A stretch of 54,917 nt of DNA from Hyphomicrobiales bacterium. GTDB taxonomy: Bacteria > Pseudomonadota > Alphaproteobacteria > Rhizobiales > NORP267. Below the pieces are notes generated by a model. That model was not told where the DNA came from and ran no database searches. It saw nothing but the letters and a program-made list of their open reading frames with translations. The stretch is from contig JAUYJB010000069.1 of NCBI GenBank assembly GCA_030688605.1, forward strand, positions 1 through 54,917, in the 5' to 3' direction. Numbering within the stretch: position 1 is the first letter of the stretch; every line of letters starts with the position of its first letter. Shown one piece after another: positions 8,301 through 19,566 of the stretch. Both the position numbers and the translations under genes were made by a program.

Positions 8301-10816
8301 TGATGGGCGAGAGCCTGATCGCCCTGCAGGCGGTCGAGGTGGATGAGGGCCGCGCCAGCGTCGAACTGCCGGTGACCGAGGCATGGGGCGCCGGCGCCTA
8401 CGTCGCCGTTTCGCTCTATCGGCCAACCGATATCGCCGCGGGCCACATGCCGGCACGCGCGCTCGGCCTTAGCTGGGCGAAGCTCGACACCAGCGCCCGC
8501 ACGCTGAACATCTCCATGGACGCGCCGGAGATCGCCCGTCCCCGCGGGAGCCTGACGGTGCCGCTGCGCCTTGCCGGCCTCAAACCCGGAGAAAAGGCCT
8601 TTCTGACCGTCGCCGCGGTCGATGTCGGCATCCTCAACGTGACCCGCTTTGATCCACCGGCCCCGGAGGCCTGGTATTACGGCCAGCGCAAGCTCGGTGT
8701 CGAGATCCGCGACGTTTACGGCCAGCTTATCGACGGCATGCAGGGCGCGCGTGGCCAAATCCGCTCCGGCGGCGACATCACGCCTGTGGCGCTTGCCGCA
8801 AGCCCGCCGACGCAGGAGCCGGTCTCGCTGTTTTCCGGCATCGTCGAGACGGACGCCGACGGTAGGGCGCAGGTGAGCTTCGACGTGCCGCAATACAACG
8901 GCACGCTGCGGCTGATGGCGGTCGCCTGGAGCGCCGCCGGCGTCGGCCACGGCGTCGCCGACGTCATCGTCCGCGATCCGGTGGTCGTGACAGCCAGCCT
9001 GCCGCGCTTTCTTGCGCCTGAGGATTCCTCGCGCCTGCGCCTCGACATCGACAATCGGGAGGGGCCGGCGGGCGCCTATGAGCTGATCGTCGAGGCCAGC
9101 GACGAGATCGCCGTCGGCACGCCGCGACAGGCGATCGAACTCGCCGCGGAAAGCCGCGCGGCCCTCGACGTGACCCTTTCCGCGCGCGCGGTCGGCACCG
9201 GAGAACTGAATGTGCGTCTGGTTGCGCCTGACGGCGCGGAAATCTCGCAAAGCCTGACGCTCGCCGTGCGCCCGGCTGAGCCGCCGGTAACCGAGCGGCG
9301 CATCGTCACGCTCGAGCCGGGCGGGCGGCTGGCTTTGACCGCCGACATGCTGGCGGACCGCGTCGCAGGCACAGGCGCGGTGAGCGTGTCGATCTCGCGC
9401 GCCGGCCGCCTCGACATGCCCTCCTTCCTGCACGCGCTCGACCGCTACCCCTATGGCTGCGCGGAACAGATCGCCAGCCGTGCCCTGCCGCTCCTCTATC
9501 TCTCCGAGGTCGCCGCAGCGAGCGGGCTCGGTGAGGAGCCCGAGCTGCGCAAGCGCATCCAGGACGCGGTCTACAAGCTTGCTTCATTTCAGTCCGCGGC
9601 CGGCGGCTTCGGCCTGTGGGGCCCCGGCAGCGGCGATCTGTGGCTCGATGCCTATGTGACGGACTTTCTGACCCGCGCGGGCGAGCGCGGCTTCGAGGTG
9701 CCGGAGCGGACCTTCTCCCAGGCCCTCGACAACCTGCGGAACACGCTCAGCTTTTCCGGCGAAGTCACGGGCGGCGGCGCCGACATCGCCTATGCGCTCT
9801 ATGTGCTGGCGCGCAACCGGCGGGCGGCCGTCGGCGATCTGCGCTACTACGCCGACACCAAGCTTGGCGATTTCGCCTCGCCGCTCGCCAAGGCGCAGAT
9901 CGGCGCGGCGCTGGCGCTCTATGGAGAGCGCAGCCGCGCCAGCATTGCCTTCGCCGCCGCTCTTTCCGTGCTGCGCACCGTCGGGCCGGAAAATCTGTCG
10001 CGGTCGGACTATGGGACGAGGCTGCGTGACGGGGCGGCGATGCTGGCGCTCGCCGCCGAGGTCGCGCCGCCGCTTGTGCCCCTTCCGCAGCTCGTCGACT
10101 TCGTCGCCGCCGCGCAAGCCGAAAAACGCCTCACCAGCACCCAGGAGAATGCCTGGCTGCTGCTGGCAGCCCACGCGCTGCTCGAAGGCGACAACGCGAT
10201 CGCGCTGGCGCTCGACGGTGCGCCCGTCACCGGCAATTTCGTGCGCAACTACTCTGCCGAGACGCTGGCCGCGGCGCCCGTCAGCATCGCCAACACGGGC
10301 GACGGGCCGGTCGAGGCGGTGCTGACGCTCACCGGTGTACGCGACGCGCCGGAGCCCTCAGGCGGCGAGGGCTTTGCGATCGGGCGGGCCTATTACGCGC
10401 TCGACGGAACGCCGGTCGATCCGGCGACCGTCGGCCAGAACGAGCGCTTCGTCGTGGTGCTGCAGGTGCGCGAGGACAATGCATGGCCCTCGCGGGTGCT
10501 CGTCGTCGACATGCTGCCGGCGGGCTTCGAGATCGACAATCCGGGGCTCGTCGACAGCGCCGATCTTTCCGCCTTCGCCTGGCTTGCGGAAAAGCCCGAA
10601 GCAGCGCATCTGGAGTTCCGTGACGACCGCTTCGTCGCGGCGCTCGACCGCAAGGGCGACGAAGCGCGCGGCTTCACGCTCGCCTATGTGGTCCGCGCCG
10701 TCTCGCCCGGCCGCTATGTCCGACCCGCGGCGCTGGTCGAGGACATGTACCGGCCGCACCTCAACGCGCGCACCGAGACCGGGCGAACGGAGGTCGTCTG
10801 GGTGCGCGCCCAATGA
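5345..10816 (+). CDS. PAN-TPR-alpha-2-macroglobulin family protein with intact thioester motif
   Basis: This 1823-residue secreted protein starts with a signal peptide (cleavage near ASEA-QD) with no lipobox cysteine. Residues about 30-100 form a PAN/Apple domain with Cys57, Cys61, Cys67 and Cys79. Residues about 125-260 look like TPR helices (GDARRAAEHFRGVLSVTPEFFSAWTGLARALL). The rest is the macroglobulin MG-domain array with the Y-P-Y-G-C-A-E-Q thioester motif (Cys1372 to Gln1375) and the alpha-helical TED around 1360-1650. Bacterial A2Ms trap proteases that reach the periplasm. ATG 5345 is preceded by GGAGGTGC. The stop overlaps pbpC by ATGA, the classic A2M/PBP1C pairing seen as yfhM-pbpC in E. 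coli. The E. coli homologue is a lipoprotein; this one appears not to be. Confidence 0.9.
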   Translation: MRSSWRLVFLLASLFALVSGASEAQDLSPGARIIVTEDADYFGFDLRTVKEVDLDQCKAACLGDSACRAFTYNVRARWCFLKSDHGEPRLFPGAVAGRVVAGPETAERPPALAFLPESMPEEAERYALQLRRAATAPAASLTVLLSAAASALASGDARRAAEHFRGVLSVTPEFFSAWTGLARALLDAEPADYDERYRFPADAGLAALNAYGLSAAGSERAEALALLARALERQQVFRPALEAYKASLAEADSPAIHAAFNRLRAEKGFRVIDYSVDSDAASPRVCVQFSEDLPGGRTDFLSFVTVDGAPPAAVEPEGRQICVEGLSHGRRYRIALRAGLPSTVDEVIETPVVLNVYVRDRTPSVRFTGRNFVLPRAGAQGIPLVSVNTDSVEIELYRIGDRALAEAVVDGKFLSQLNEYDSDEISDRLGQRLWQGTLAVDTELNREVTTSFPIDEALSERLPGVYVMVARPKGDEAQTWKARATQWFIVSDIGLAGITGSDGLNVFARSLSSAAPLADAALILVARNNEVLGKAQTDAEGHAIFEAGLTRGTGGLAPALVTASGALGDYAFLDLTAPGFDLSDRGVAGREAPQPIDAFLYTERGIYRPGDIVHLVGLARDRQAEAVEGLPLTFIFHRPDGVEYRRIVGQDAGFGGYAVAFAVPDSAMRGTWRVAAHAAPKDPAIAEARFLVEDFVPDRIEFDLTAEADMLPRDGAVAAEVEGRFLYGAPAAGLRLEGEITVKPTETLAAYPGYRFGLADEEVAPLREPLAGLAVTDEAGHAGFDLSVGALPDTTRPLEAAVTVRMREGGGRAVERALALPVAPESAMIGIRPLFADDRVGEGENAGFSVIAIDEAGRRSALGGLAWQLSKVERNYQWYRLNGSWSFEAVDFTRRVADGRIDVAAGAPARIEARVEWGLYRLEVTGAGAGAPATSIDFTAGWYVEARAADTPDNLQVSLDRQAYGPGDMATVSFTARHKGAALVTVMGESLIALQAVEVDEGRASVELPVTEAWGAGAYVAVSLYRPTDIAAGHMPARALGLSWAKLDTSARTLNISMDAPEIARPRGSLTVPLRLAGLKPGEKAFLTVAAVDVGILNVTRFDPPAPEAWYYGQRKLGVEIRDVYGQLIDGMQGARGQIRSGGDITPVALAASPPTQEPVSLFSGIVETDADGRAQVSFDVPQYNGTLRLMAVAWSAAGVGHGVADVIVRDPVVVTASLPRFLAPEDSSRLRLDIDNREGPAGAYELIVEASDEIAVGTPRQAIELAAESRAALDVTLSARAVGTGELNVRLVAPDGAEISQSLTLAVRPAEPPVTERRIVTLEPGGRLALTADMLADRVAGTGAVSVSISRAGRLDMPSFLHALDRYPYGCAEQIASRALPLLYLSEVAAASGLGEEPELRKRIQDAVYKLASFQSAAGGFGLWGPGSGDLWLDAYVTDFLTRAGERGFEVPERTFSQALDNLRNTLSFSGEVTGGGADIAYALYVLARNRRAAVGDLRYYADTKLGDFASPLAKAQIGAALALYGERSRASIAFAAALSVLRTVGPENLSRSDYGTRLRDGAAMLALAAEVAPPLVPLPQLVDFVAAAQAEKRLTSTQENAWLLLAAHALLEGDNAIALALDGAPVTGNFVRNYSAETLAAAPVSIANTGDGPVEAVLTLTGVRDAPEPSGGEGFAIGRAYYALDGTPVDPATVGQNERFVVVLQVREDNAWPSRVLVVDMLPAGFEIDNPGLVDSADLSAFAWLAEKPEAAHLEFRDDRFVAALDRKGDEARGFTLAYVVRAVSPGRYVRPAALVEDMYRPHLNARTETGRTEVVWVRAQ

Positions 10817-12872
10817 GGCGCGCGCCGCTCATCCTGCTTGCGCTCGCGGCGCTCGTGTTTGCAGGCGTCGGCGGCCTCTACGCACTCGACCGGGCCTTTC
10901 CGCCGCCGCGCGTCGAGGCGATCGAGACTTCGGCCACCGTGGTCGACCGCGACGGCGCGCTGCTCAGGCCCTACGCGGTCGCGGACGGCCTCTGGCGGCT
11001 GCCGGTGGTGCTCGACGAGATCGACCCCGCCTTTCTCGCCATGCTGGTCGCCTATGAGGACAAGCGCTTCCACGCCCATCGCGGCGTCGACATGCTGGCG
11101 CTTGGCCGCGCCGCGCTGCAGATGATCCGCTTTGGGCGCATCGTCTCCGGAGGCTCGACGCTGACCATGCAGCTTGCCCGTTTGCTCAAGCCCCGCGCCG
11201 GCCGCTCGCTGACGGTCAAGCTTCGCCAGATCCTGACCGCGCTGCAGCTCGAGCGGCGGCTGACCAAACGCGAGATCCTGACCGCCTATCTGACGCTTGC
11301 GCCCTATGGTGGCAATCTCGAAGGGGTGCGCTCGGCCTCGCTCGCCTATTTCGGCACGGAGCCGCGCAAGCTTGACCCCGCTCAAGCGGCGCTGCTCGTC
11401 GCCCTGCCGCAGGCGCCGGAGGCGCGTCGGCCCGACCGCGACGCGGCGGCCGCCAAGACGGCACGCGACCGGGTGCTGGCGCGGATGGCCCATGCGGGTG
11501 TCATCGACGCGGCGCAAGCCGAACGCGCCGCGGCCCGGCCGCTCAATGCGCTCCGCCGCGATTTTCCCGCCCTTGCCGCCCATGCCGCCGATGCCGCCCT
11601 GGCCAAAACGCCCAGCCGGAGCGTCCGGTTGACGATCTCACGGCCCTGGCAGGCGGCCCTGGAAGAGCTGGCGCGCGAGCATGCGCGCGCCCTCGGCGCC
11701 AAGCTTTCGGTGGCGGTCCTGGTCGCCGACCATGGCACCGGCGAGATATTGGCGCGCGTCGGCTCGGCCGACTTTTTCGATGAAGCCCGCGCCGGCCAAA
11801 TCGACATGACGCGGGCGCTGCGCTCGCCGGGCTCGACGCTGAAGCCTGCCATCTACGCCCTTGCCTTCGAAGCCGGCCTCGTCCATCCGGCGACGCTGAT
11901 CGAGGACCGCCCGGCCGATTTCACCGGCTACCGGCCGCACAATTTCGACCTTTCCTATCAGGGCAGCGTCTCCGTCAGCGAGGCGCTGCAAATGTCGCTC
12001 AACGTGCCGGCCGTCATGCTTCTGGATGCCGTCGGGCCGGCGCGGCTGATGGCGAGGCTGCGCCGCGCAAATGCCGCGCCGCTGCTGCCGCGCGGCGAAG
12101 CCCCGGGGCTTGCCATCGGGCTCGGCGGCGTCGGGGTGACGCTTGAGGACCTGGTATCGCTCTATGCCGCCTTTCCGCGCGGCGGCAGGGCGGTCGCGCT
12201 CACCGAGCGGGCCGACGCGCCGCCGCAGGATTCCCCGGCAAACGTCGTGAGCGCGACAGCGGCCTGGTATGTGAGCGACATCCTCACCGGCGTGCCGCCG
12301 CCGGTCCATGCCGCCGGAGGGCGCATCGCCTACAAGACCGGTACGTCTTACGGCTATCGCGACGCCTGGGCGATCGGCTTCGACGGCAGGCACGTTATCG
12401 GCGTCTGGGTCGGGCGGCCGGACGGAAGCTCGGTCGCGGATTTCACTGGGCGGAACGCCGCGGCGCCCATCCTGTTCGACGCCTTCGCGCGCATCTCGCC
12501 AGAACGCGCGCCGCTGCCGCCAGCGCCGCGGGACGCGGTTCTTGCCACGACCGCCGAGCTGCCCCTGCCGCTGCGCCATTTCACCCCGTCCGACGGGCGG
12601 GGCCGGATGATGGCCGCGGCGCCCGCGCCGAGCATCGCCTATCCGCCGAACGGCGCCCGCGTCGAACTGGGTCTTGAGTACGGCGCGGCCGAGCCGCTGG
12701 TCATCAAGGTGCAGGGCGGGCTCGCGCCGTTCCGCTGGCTTGCCAACGGCGTGCCGCTGACGATGCCCGCCCGCCGCCGGCAAATCCTCTGGACGCCGGA
12801 CGGCAAGGGCTTTTCCACCGTGACGGTGATCGATGCCGCCGGCCGCGCCGACCGCGTCGAGCTTTATCTGGA

Positions 12873-12876
<4 letters not shown>
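10813..12876 (+). CDS. pbpC: Penicillin-binding protein 1C
   Basis: This 687-residue bifunctional murein synthase has an N-terminal membrane anchor (about residues 5-25), then a GT51 glycosyltransferase domain with catalytic Glu82 in [13 protein letters not shown] and [13 protein letters not shown]. The transpeptidase domain has SxxK at Ser341-Lys344 (STLK), SxN at Ser395-Asn397 (SLN) and KTGT at Lys508. A C-terminal BiPBP_C-type beta domain (about 600-687) completes the usual PBP1C layout. It is translationally coupled to the macroglobulin gene, supporting a joint role in repairing cell wall after attack. Its 3' end overlaps the convergent lpdA by 4 bp, leaving no room for a separate terminator. 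Confidence 0.95.
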
Positions 12877-14272
<1,396 letters not shown>

Positions 14273-14276
<4 letters not shown>

Positions 14277-15562
14277 AGGTCGAGCACCAACCGCTGCGGG
14301 TCCTCGATCACCTCCTTGACGCGGACCAGAAAAGTGACCGCGTCCTTGCCGTCGACCATACGGTGATCGTAGGAGAGCGCCAGATACATCATCGGCCGGA
14401 TTTCGGCCTTGCCGTCGATGGCCACCGGCCGGTCCTCGATCTTGTGCATGCCGAGAATGCCCGACTGCGGCGCGTTGAGGATCGGCGTCGACATCAGCGA
14501 TCCGTAGATACCGCCGTTGGAGATGGTGAAGGTGCCGCCCTGCATCTGCTCGATGGTCAACTGCCCGTCGCGGGCGCGCCGCGCCAGGTCGTTGATGGCC
14601 ATCTCGATTCCGGCGAGGTTCAGGCTGTCCGCGTTACGCACCACCGGAACCACCAGCCCCCTCTCGGTGCCGACGGCGACGCCGATATGATAGTAGTTCT
14701 TGTAGATCAGGTCGGTGCCGTCGATCTCGGCGTTGACCGAGGGGATGTCCTTCAGGGCCTGGATCACCGCCTTGACGAAAAAGCCCATGAAGCCGAGCTT
14801 GACGCCGTGCTTCTTCTCGAAAAGCTCCTTGAACTCGGCCCTCAGCGCCATGATCCGGCTCATGTCCACCTCGTTGAAGGTGGTCAGCATGGCAGCCGTG
14901 TTCTGGGCATCCTTAAGCCGGCGGGCGATGGTCTGGCGCAGCTTGCTCATGCGCACCCGCTCTTCGCGGGCGGCATCGTCGGCCGGCGACGGCGCACGGA
15001 CCTCGATGGGGGCCGGAGCCGGGGCTGAAGGCGCGGGCGGCGGCGGCGGCGCCTCGGGCGCTGCGGGCGCAACCTTTCCGAGGGCCGCGAGCACGTCCTC
15101 CTTGAGAACCTGGCCGCGCTTGCCGGTGCCCGCGACGTCTTCGGCGGTGAGCCCCGCTTCCGCCAGCATCTTGCGGGCGGCCGGCGTCGGCGGGAGCTCG
15201 CCGCCATCGCCGTGCGGCTTGGGCTTGGCCTCCGGCGCGACCGGCGGCGCGGGTGGCGGGGCAGCCGGCTCGGGTTTGCAACCGATCGGCTCGGGCCCGC
15301 CAGAAATTACCGTGGCGCCGACTTCGCCTTCGGCAATCGCGCCAAGCAGGGCGCCGACCTCGACGGTCTCGCCATCGCCGACCAGGATCTCCGAGACGGT
15401 GCCGGAGACCGGCGCCGGCACCTCGACGGTCACCTTGTCGGTTTCGATCTCGACCAACGGCTCGTCGGCCCGGATGGCCTCGCCCTTCTTCCTGAACCAT
15501 TGCCCGACCGTTGCCTCGCTGACCGACTCGCCGAGGGTTGGAACCCGAATTTCGACTGTCAT
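14273..15562 (-). CDS. sucB: Dihydrolipoyllysine succinyltransferase (E2 of 2-oxoglutarate dehydrogenase)
   Basis: This 429-residue E2 has a single N-terminal lipoyl domain with modifiable Lys43 (ETDKVTVEV). An Ala/Pro-rich linker follows, then a peripheral subunit-binding domain ([12 protein letters not shown] to GQVLKEDVL, about 125-160), a second Ala/Pro linker, and the catalytic acyltransferase core ending with His400 and Asp404 in [12 protein letters not shown]. It transfers the succinyl group from SucA to CoA. It lies 48 bp after sucA and is coupled to lpdA through GTGA. Confidence 0.97.
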
Positions 15563-15610
15563 GCCGCTCCCATCCTCTCAATGCCCGATCGGGCGGTTCG
15601 TCCGCGCCGC

Positions 15611-18565
15611 TTAGTCGGCAAACGCTTCATCCATGAACGCCTTGAGTTCCTTCAGATGATTGCTCATCACCCCGGACGCCGTCGACGCCGAAGCCGGCCG
15701 GCCGGCATAACGGGGACGGGTCCGCTTGGCGCCGATCTGGCGCAGCACCCACTCCAGATAGTCCTGGACGAAGAACCAGGCGCCCATATTGCGCGGCTCC
15801 TCCTGGCACCAGAGGATGTCGGCTTTTTTGAACCGCGAAAGGTCGCCGATGAGCGCCTTGACGGGGAACGGGTAGAGCTGCTCGACGCGCAACAGATAGA
15901 CGTCGTTCAGTCCCCGCTTCTCGCGCTCCTCGTAGAGGTCGTAATAGACCTTGCCGGAACACAGGATGACGCGGCGTATCTTGTCGTCCTTGACGGGCTT
16001 GTTGCCGCCGTCGGCCTTGCCCTCGGCGTCGTCCCACAAGACGCGGCGAAATGCCGAGCGCGGGCCGAACGCGTCGAGCTGGGAGACGACGCGCTTGTGG
16101 CGCAATAGCGACTTCGGCGTCAGCAGCACCAGCGGCTTGCGGAAGTCGCGATGCAGCTGGCGGCGCAGAATATGGAAATAATTGGCCGGCGTGGTGCAGT
16201 TGGCGACCTGCATATTGTCTTCCGCGCACAATTGCAGGAAGCGCTCGAGCCGTGCCGAGGAATGTTCCGGTCCCTGGCCCTCATAGCCGTGCGGCAGCAG
16301 CATGACCAGACCGGACATTCGCAGCCATTTGGGCTCGCCCGACGAGATGAACTGGTCGATGATAACCTGTGCACCGTTGGCGAAATCGCCGAACTGCGCT
16401 TCCCACATGACCAGCGCCTTGGGCTCGGCCAGGCTGTAGCCATATTCGAAGCCGAGAACCGCCGCCTCGGAGAGCATGGAGTTGATGACCTCGAAGCGTG
16501 CCTGGTCGGCGCCGAGATTGTTGAGCGGCGTGAAGCGCTCCCCGTTCTCCTGGTCGAACAGCACCGCGTGGCGCTGCGAGAAGGTGCCGCGCTCTGTGTC
16601 CTGGCCGGACAGGCGCACCGGAAAGCCTTCCTTGAGCAGCGTGCCGAAGGCCAGCGCCTCGGCGGTCGACCAGTCGATCCCCGCGCCCTCCTCGATCATT
16701 TTGCGGCGATTGTCGAGAAAGCGGTGGATGGTGCGGTGGACGTTGAAGTTGGGCGGCACATCGCACAGGGACCGGCCGATCGCCTTCAGCGCGTCGCTCT
16801 TGACGCCGGTCTTGCCGACGCGGCGCTCGTCGCCGCGGTCAACGGTCTTGAAGCCGGCCCAGGCGCCGTCCAGCCAGTCGGCCTTGTTCGGCCTGTAGCT
16901 TTGCGCCGCCTCGAACTCGGCGTCGAAATGGGCTCGAACCTTGGCCTTGATTTGGTCGATCTCGTCCGCCGGCACCAGTCCTTCGCCGATAAGCTTGCTG
17001 CCGTAGATCTCGGCGACCGGAGGGTGGCTGCGGATCTTCTTGTACATCAAGGGCTGGGTGAAGGCCGGCTCGTCACCTTCGTTGTGGCCGAAGCGCCGGT
17101 AGCAGAACATGTCGACGACCACCGGCTTGGCAAATTTTTGGCGGAACTCGGTCGCCACCTTGGCGGCGTAGACAACCGCTTCCGGGTCGTCCCCATTGGC
17201 ATGGAATATGGGCGCCGCGATCATCTTGGCAACGTCGGAGGGATAGGGCGAGGAGCGCCCCCAATGCGGGGTGGTGGTGAACCCAATCTGGTTGTTGATG
17301 ATGAAGTGGACCGCGCCGCCGGTGCGGTGGCCGCGCAGCCCGGACAGGCCGAAGCACTCGGCGACCACGCCCTGTCCGGCGAAGGCGGCATCGCCGTGCA
17401 GGATCAGCGGCAGCACGCGGCTGCGGTCGCCGTCGTTCCTCTGGTCCTGCTTGGCGCGCACCTTGCCGAGCACCACCGGATCGACCGCCTCCAGATGAGA
17501 GGGGTTGGCGGTCAACGACAGGTGCACGTTGTTGCCGTCGAACTCGCGGTCCGAGGAAACGCCGAGGTGATATTTCACGTCGCCCGAGCCCGCCACGTCC
17601 TCGGGGTTGACGGCACCGCCCTTGAATTCGTTGAAGATGGCGCGGTGCGGCTTGGCCATGACTTGGGCGAGCACGTTCAGCCGGCCGCGATGCGACATGC
17701 CGATGACGATCTCCTCGACGCCGAGATGGCCGCCACGCTTGATGATCTGCTCGAGCGCCGGAACCATCGATTCGCCGCCGTCTAGGCCGAACCGCTTGGT
17801 GCCGGTATATTTCAGGTCGAGGAACTTTTCGAAGCTCTCCGCCTCGATGAGCTTATTGAGGATCGCTTTCTTGCCTTCCGGCGTGAAGCCGACGCCCTTG
17901 TCCGGCCCCTCGATACGTTCCTGGATCCAGCGCTTCTGGTCGGGCTCGGAAATGTGCATGAACTCGACGCCGATGGTGGAGCAATAGGTGCGCTTGAGGA
18001 TCGCCAGCATCTGCCGAATGGAAGCGAACTCCAGCCCCAGAACCTTGTCGAGGAAGATGGGCCGGTCGCGGTCGGCATCGGTGAAGCCGTAGCTGGCCGG
18101 GTCGAGTTCGGCATGGTGCTTCGGCAACTCCAACCTCAACGGATCAAGATCGGCGTAAAGGTGGCCGCGCACGCGGTAGGCGCGGATCATCATCAGCGCG
18201 CGCACCGAATCCCGGGTCGCCTGCAGGATGTCGGCCTGGGTGATCTCAACGCCGCGGGCCTGGGCGCCGGCCTCGATGCGGGCGCCAAGTTCGCGCTCGA
18301 CCGGCTCCCAGTTTGAATCGAAAGCCGCGACCAACTCGCCGTTGAGCGCCACCGGCCAGTCGGGGCGCTTCCAGCGGGGGCCGCGCGCCTCGGCGGCCAC
18401 GTCGGCGCGCTCGTCCTTGAGGCTGGCGAAAAACGCCTGCCACTGGGTGTCGACCGCGCCGGGATTGTCCTGATAGCGCGCGTAGAGGTCTTCGATATAG
18501 GAGGCGTTGCCGCCATACAGGAAAGACGTCCGCTGGAAGGCGTCGTTGGCGTCTTGTCGTGCCAT
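15611..18565 (-). CDS. sucA: 2-oxoglutarate dehydrogenase E1 component
   Basis: This 984-residue TPP-dependent E1 decarboxylates 2-oxoglutarate and succinylates the SucB lipoyl group. It opens with the E2-interacting N-terminus (LYGGNASYIEDLYARYQDNP) and shows EIVIGMSHRGRLNVL, the TPP/Mg site GDAAFAGQGVVAE, and FINNQIGFTT-like INNQIGFTTTP. ATG 18565 is chosen because the typical OGDH N-terminus follows it within 20 residues. A GTG 30 bases upstream is in frame but has no better ribosome site, so the start is somewhat uncertain. Length is normal for the family. Confidence 0.96.
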   Translation of the reverse strand: MARQDANDAFQRTSFLYGGNASYIEDLYARYQDNPGAVDTQWQAFFASLKDERADVAAEARGPRWKRPDWPVALNGELVAAFDSNWEPVERELGARIEAGAQARGVEITQADILQATRDSVRALMMIRAYRVRGHLYADLDPLRLELPKHHAELDPASYGFTDADRDRPIFLDKVLGLEFASIRQMLAILKRTYCSTIGVEFMHISEPDQKRWIQERIEGPDKGVGFTPEGKKAILNKLIEAESFEKFLDLKYTGTKRFGLDGGESMVPALEQIIKRGGHLGVEEIVIGMSHRGRLNVLAQVMAKPHRAIFNEFKGGAVNPEDVAGSGDVKYHLGVSSDREFDGNNVHLSLTANPSHLEAVDPVVLGKVRAKQDQRNDGDRSRVLPLILHGDAAFAGQGVVAECFGLSGLRGHRTGGAVHFIINNQIGFTTTPHWGRSSPYPSDVAKMIAAPIFHANGDDPEAVVYAAKVATEFRQKFAKPVVVDMFCYRRFGHNEGDEPAFTQPLMYKKIRSHPPVAEIYGSKLIGEGLVPADEIDQIKAKVRAHFDAEFEAAQSYRPNKADWLDGAWAGFKTVDRGDERRVGKTGVKSDALKAIGRSLCDVPPNFNVHRTIHRFLDNRRKMIEEGAGIDWSTAEALAFGTLLKEGFPVRLSGQDTERGTFSQRHAVLFDQENGERFTPLNNLGADQARFEVINSMLSEAAVLGFEYGYSLAEPKALVMWEAQFGDFANGAQVIIDQFISSGEPKWLRMSGLVMLLPHGYEGQGPEHSSARLERFLQLCAEDNMQVANCTTPANYFHILRRQLHRDFRKPLVLLTPKSLLRHKRVVSQLDAFGPRSAFRRVLWDDAEGKADGGNKPVKDDKIRRVILCSGKVYYDLYEEREKRGLNDVYLLRVEQLYPFPVKALIGDLSRFKKADILWCQEEPRNMGAWFFVQDYLEWVLRQIGAKRTRPRYAGRPASASTASGVMSNHLKELKAFMDEAFAD

Positions 18566-18690
18566 ATCCAATTCCGAGAGGTGGGGGCGTGCCACCCCGA
18601 TACACCGAAAATGGTTGCCGTTTCAGTTTTTAAGGTAGGCGCTTGCGCTGGAGGGCGCTAGTGCACGGGGAAAAAATTCGCCTGAACGGC

Positions 18691-19566
18691 CTATGATTTC
18701 AGGAGTTCCAACAAGGTGGTGCCGAGAGCAGCGGGCGAAGCGGCGACCCGGATCCCGGCAGCCCGCATCGCCTCCATCTTGTCCTGCGCCCCTCCTTTGC
18801 CGCCGGCGATGATGGCGCCGGCATGGCCCATGCGCCGTCCGGGCGGCGCGGTGACGCCGGCGATGAAGCCGACCACCGGTTTCTTGACCTTCGAGGCGTT
18901 GAGGAATTCCGCCGCCTCCTCCTCCGCCGCGCCGCCGATCTCGCCGATCATGACGATCGATTCCGTCTTCGGGTCGGCGAGGAAAAGGTCGAAACAGTCG
19001 ATGAAGTTGGTGCCGCCGATGGGATCGCCGCCGATACCGATGCAGGTCGTCTGGCCGAGGCCGGCGGCCGTCGTCTGCGCCACCGCCTCGTAGGTCAGGG
19101 TGCCGGACCGCGAGACGATGCCGACCGAGCCGGGCCTGTGGATGTGGCCCGGCATGATGCCGATCTTGCATTCGCCGGGCGTGATGATGCCGGGGCAGTT
19201 GGGGCCGATCAGGCGGGTCGCGGAGCCGGCGAGTGCCCGCTTGACCTTGACCATGTCGATCACCGGGATGCCCTCGGTGATGCAGACGACGAGCGCCAGC
19301 CTTGCGTCGATGGCTTCGAGAATGGCATCGGCGGCAAATGCCGGCGGCACGTAGATGACGCTGGCGGTCGCGCCGGTCGTTGCAACCGCGTCGGAAACCG
19401 TGTCGAACACCGGAAGGCCGAGATGGGTCGTGCCGCCCTTGCCAGGCGTAACCCCGCCGACCATCCGCGTGCCATAGGCGATTGCCTGCTCGGAATGAAA
19501 CGAGCCCTGCGCCCCGGTAAAGCCCTGGCAGATAACCTTGGTATCCTTGTCGACCAGCACCGACAT
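18691..19566 (-). CDS. sucD: Succinyl-CoA synthetase, alpha subunit
   Basis: This 291-residue alpha subunit carries the CoA-binding fold ([36 protein letters not shown]) and the phospho-His site at His248 in GHAGAI. With SucC it interconverts succinyl-CoA and succinate with nucleotide phosphorylation. Its ATG overlaps the sucC stop (TGATG), so the two are coupled. It lies 125 bp before sucA; that gap contains no obvious independent promoter, consistent with one operon. Confidence 0.97.
   Translation of the reverse strand: MSVLVDKDTKVICQGFTGAQGSFHSEQAIAYGTRMVGGVTPGKGGTTHLGLPVFDTVSDAVATTGATASVIYVPPAFAADAILEAIDARLALVVCITEGIPVIDMVKVKRALAGSATRLIGPNCPGIITPGECKIGIMPGHIHRPGSVGIVSRSGTLTYEAVAQTTAAGLGQTTCIGIGGDPIGGTNFIDCFDLFLADPKTESIVMIGEIGGAAEEEAAEFLNASKVKKPVVGFIAGVTAPPGRRMGHAGAIIAGGKGGAQDKMEAMRAAGIRVAASPAALGTTLLELLKS

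Noticed and set aside
7844-9433. Long open frame of about 530 codons antisense to the macroglobulin gene
   Set aside because: High GC at third positions makes antisense frames open; the product has no recognisable domain, and the sense protein is clearly the real gene.
16151-17785. Plus-strand open frame of about 540 codons within sucA
   Set aside because: It is the antisense image of a well-defined 2-oxoglutarate dehydrogenase with no domain of its own.
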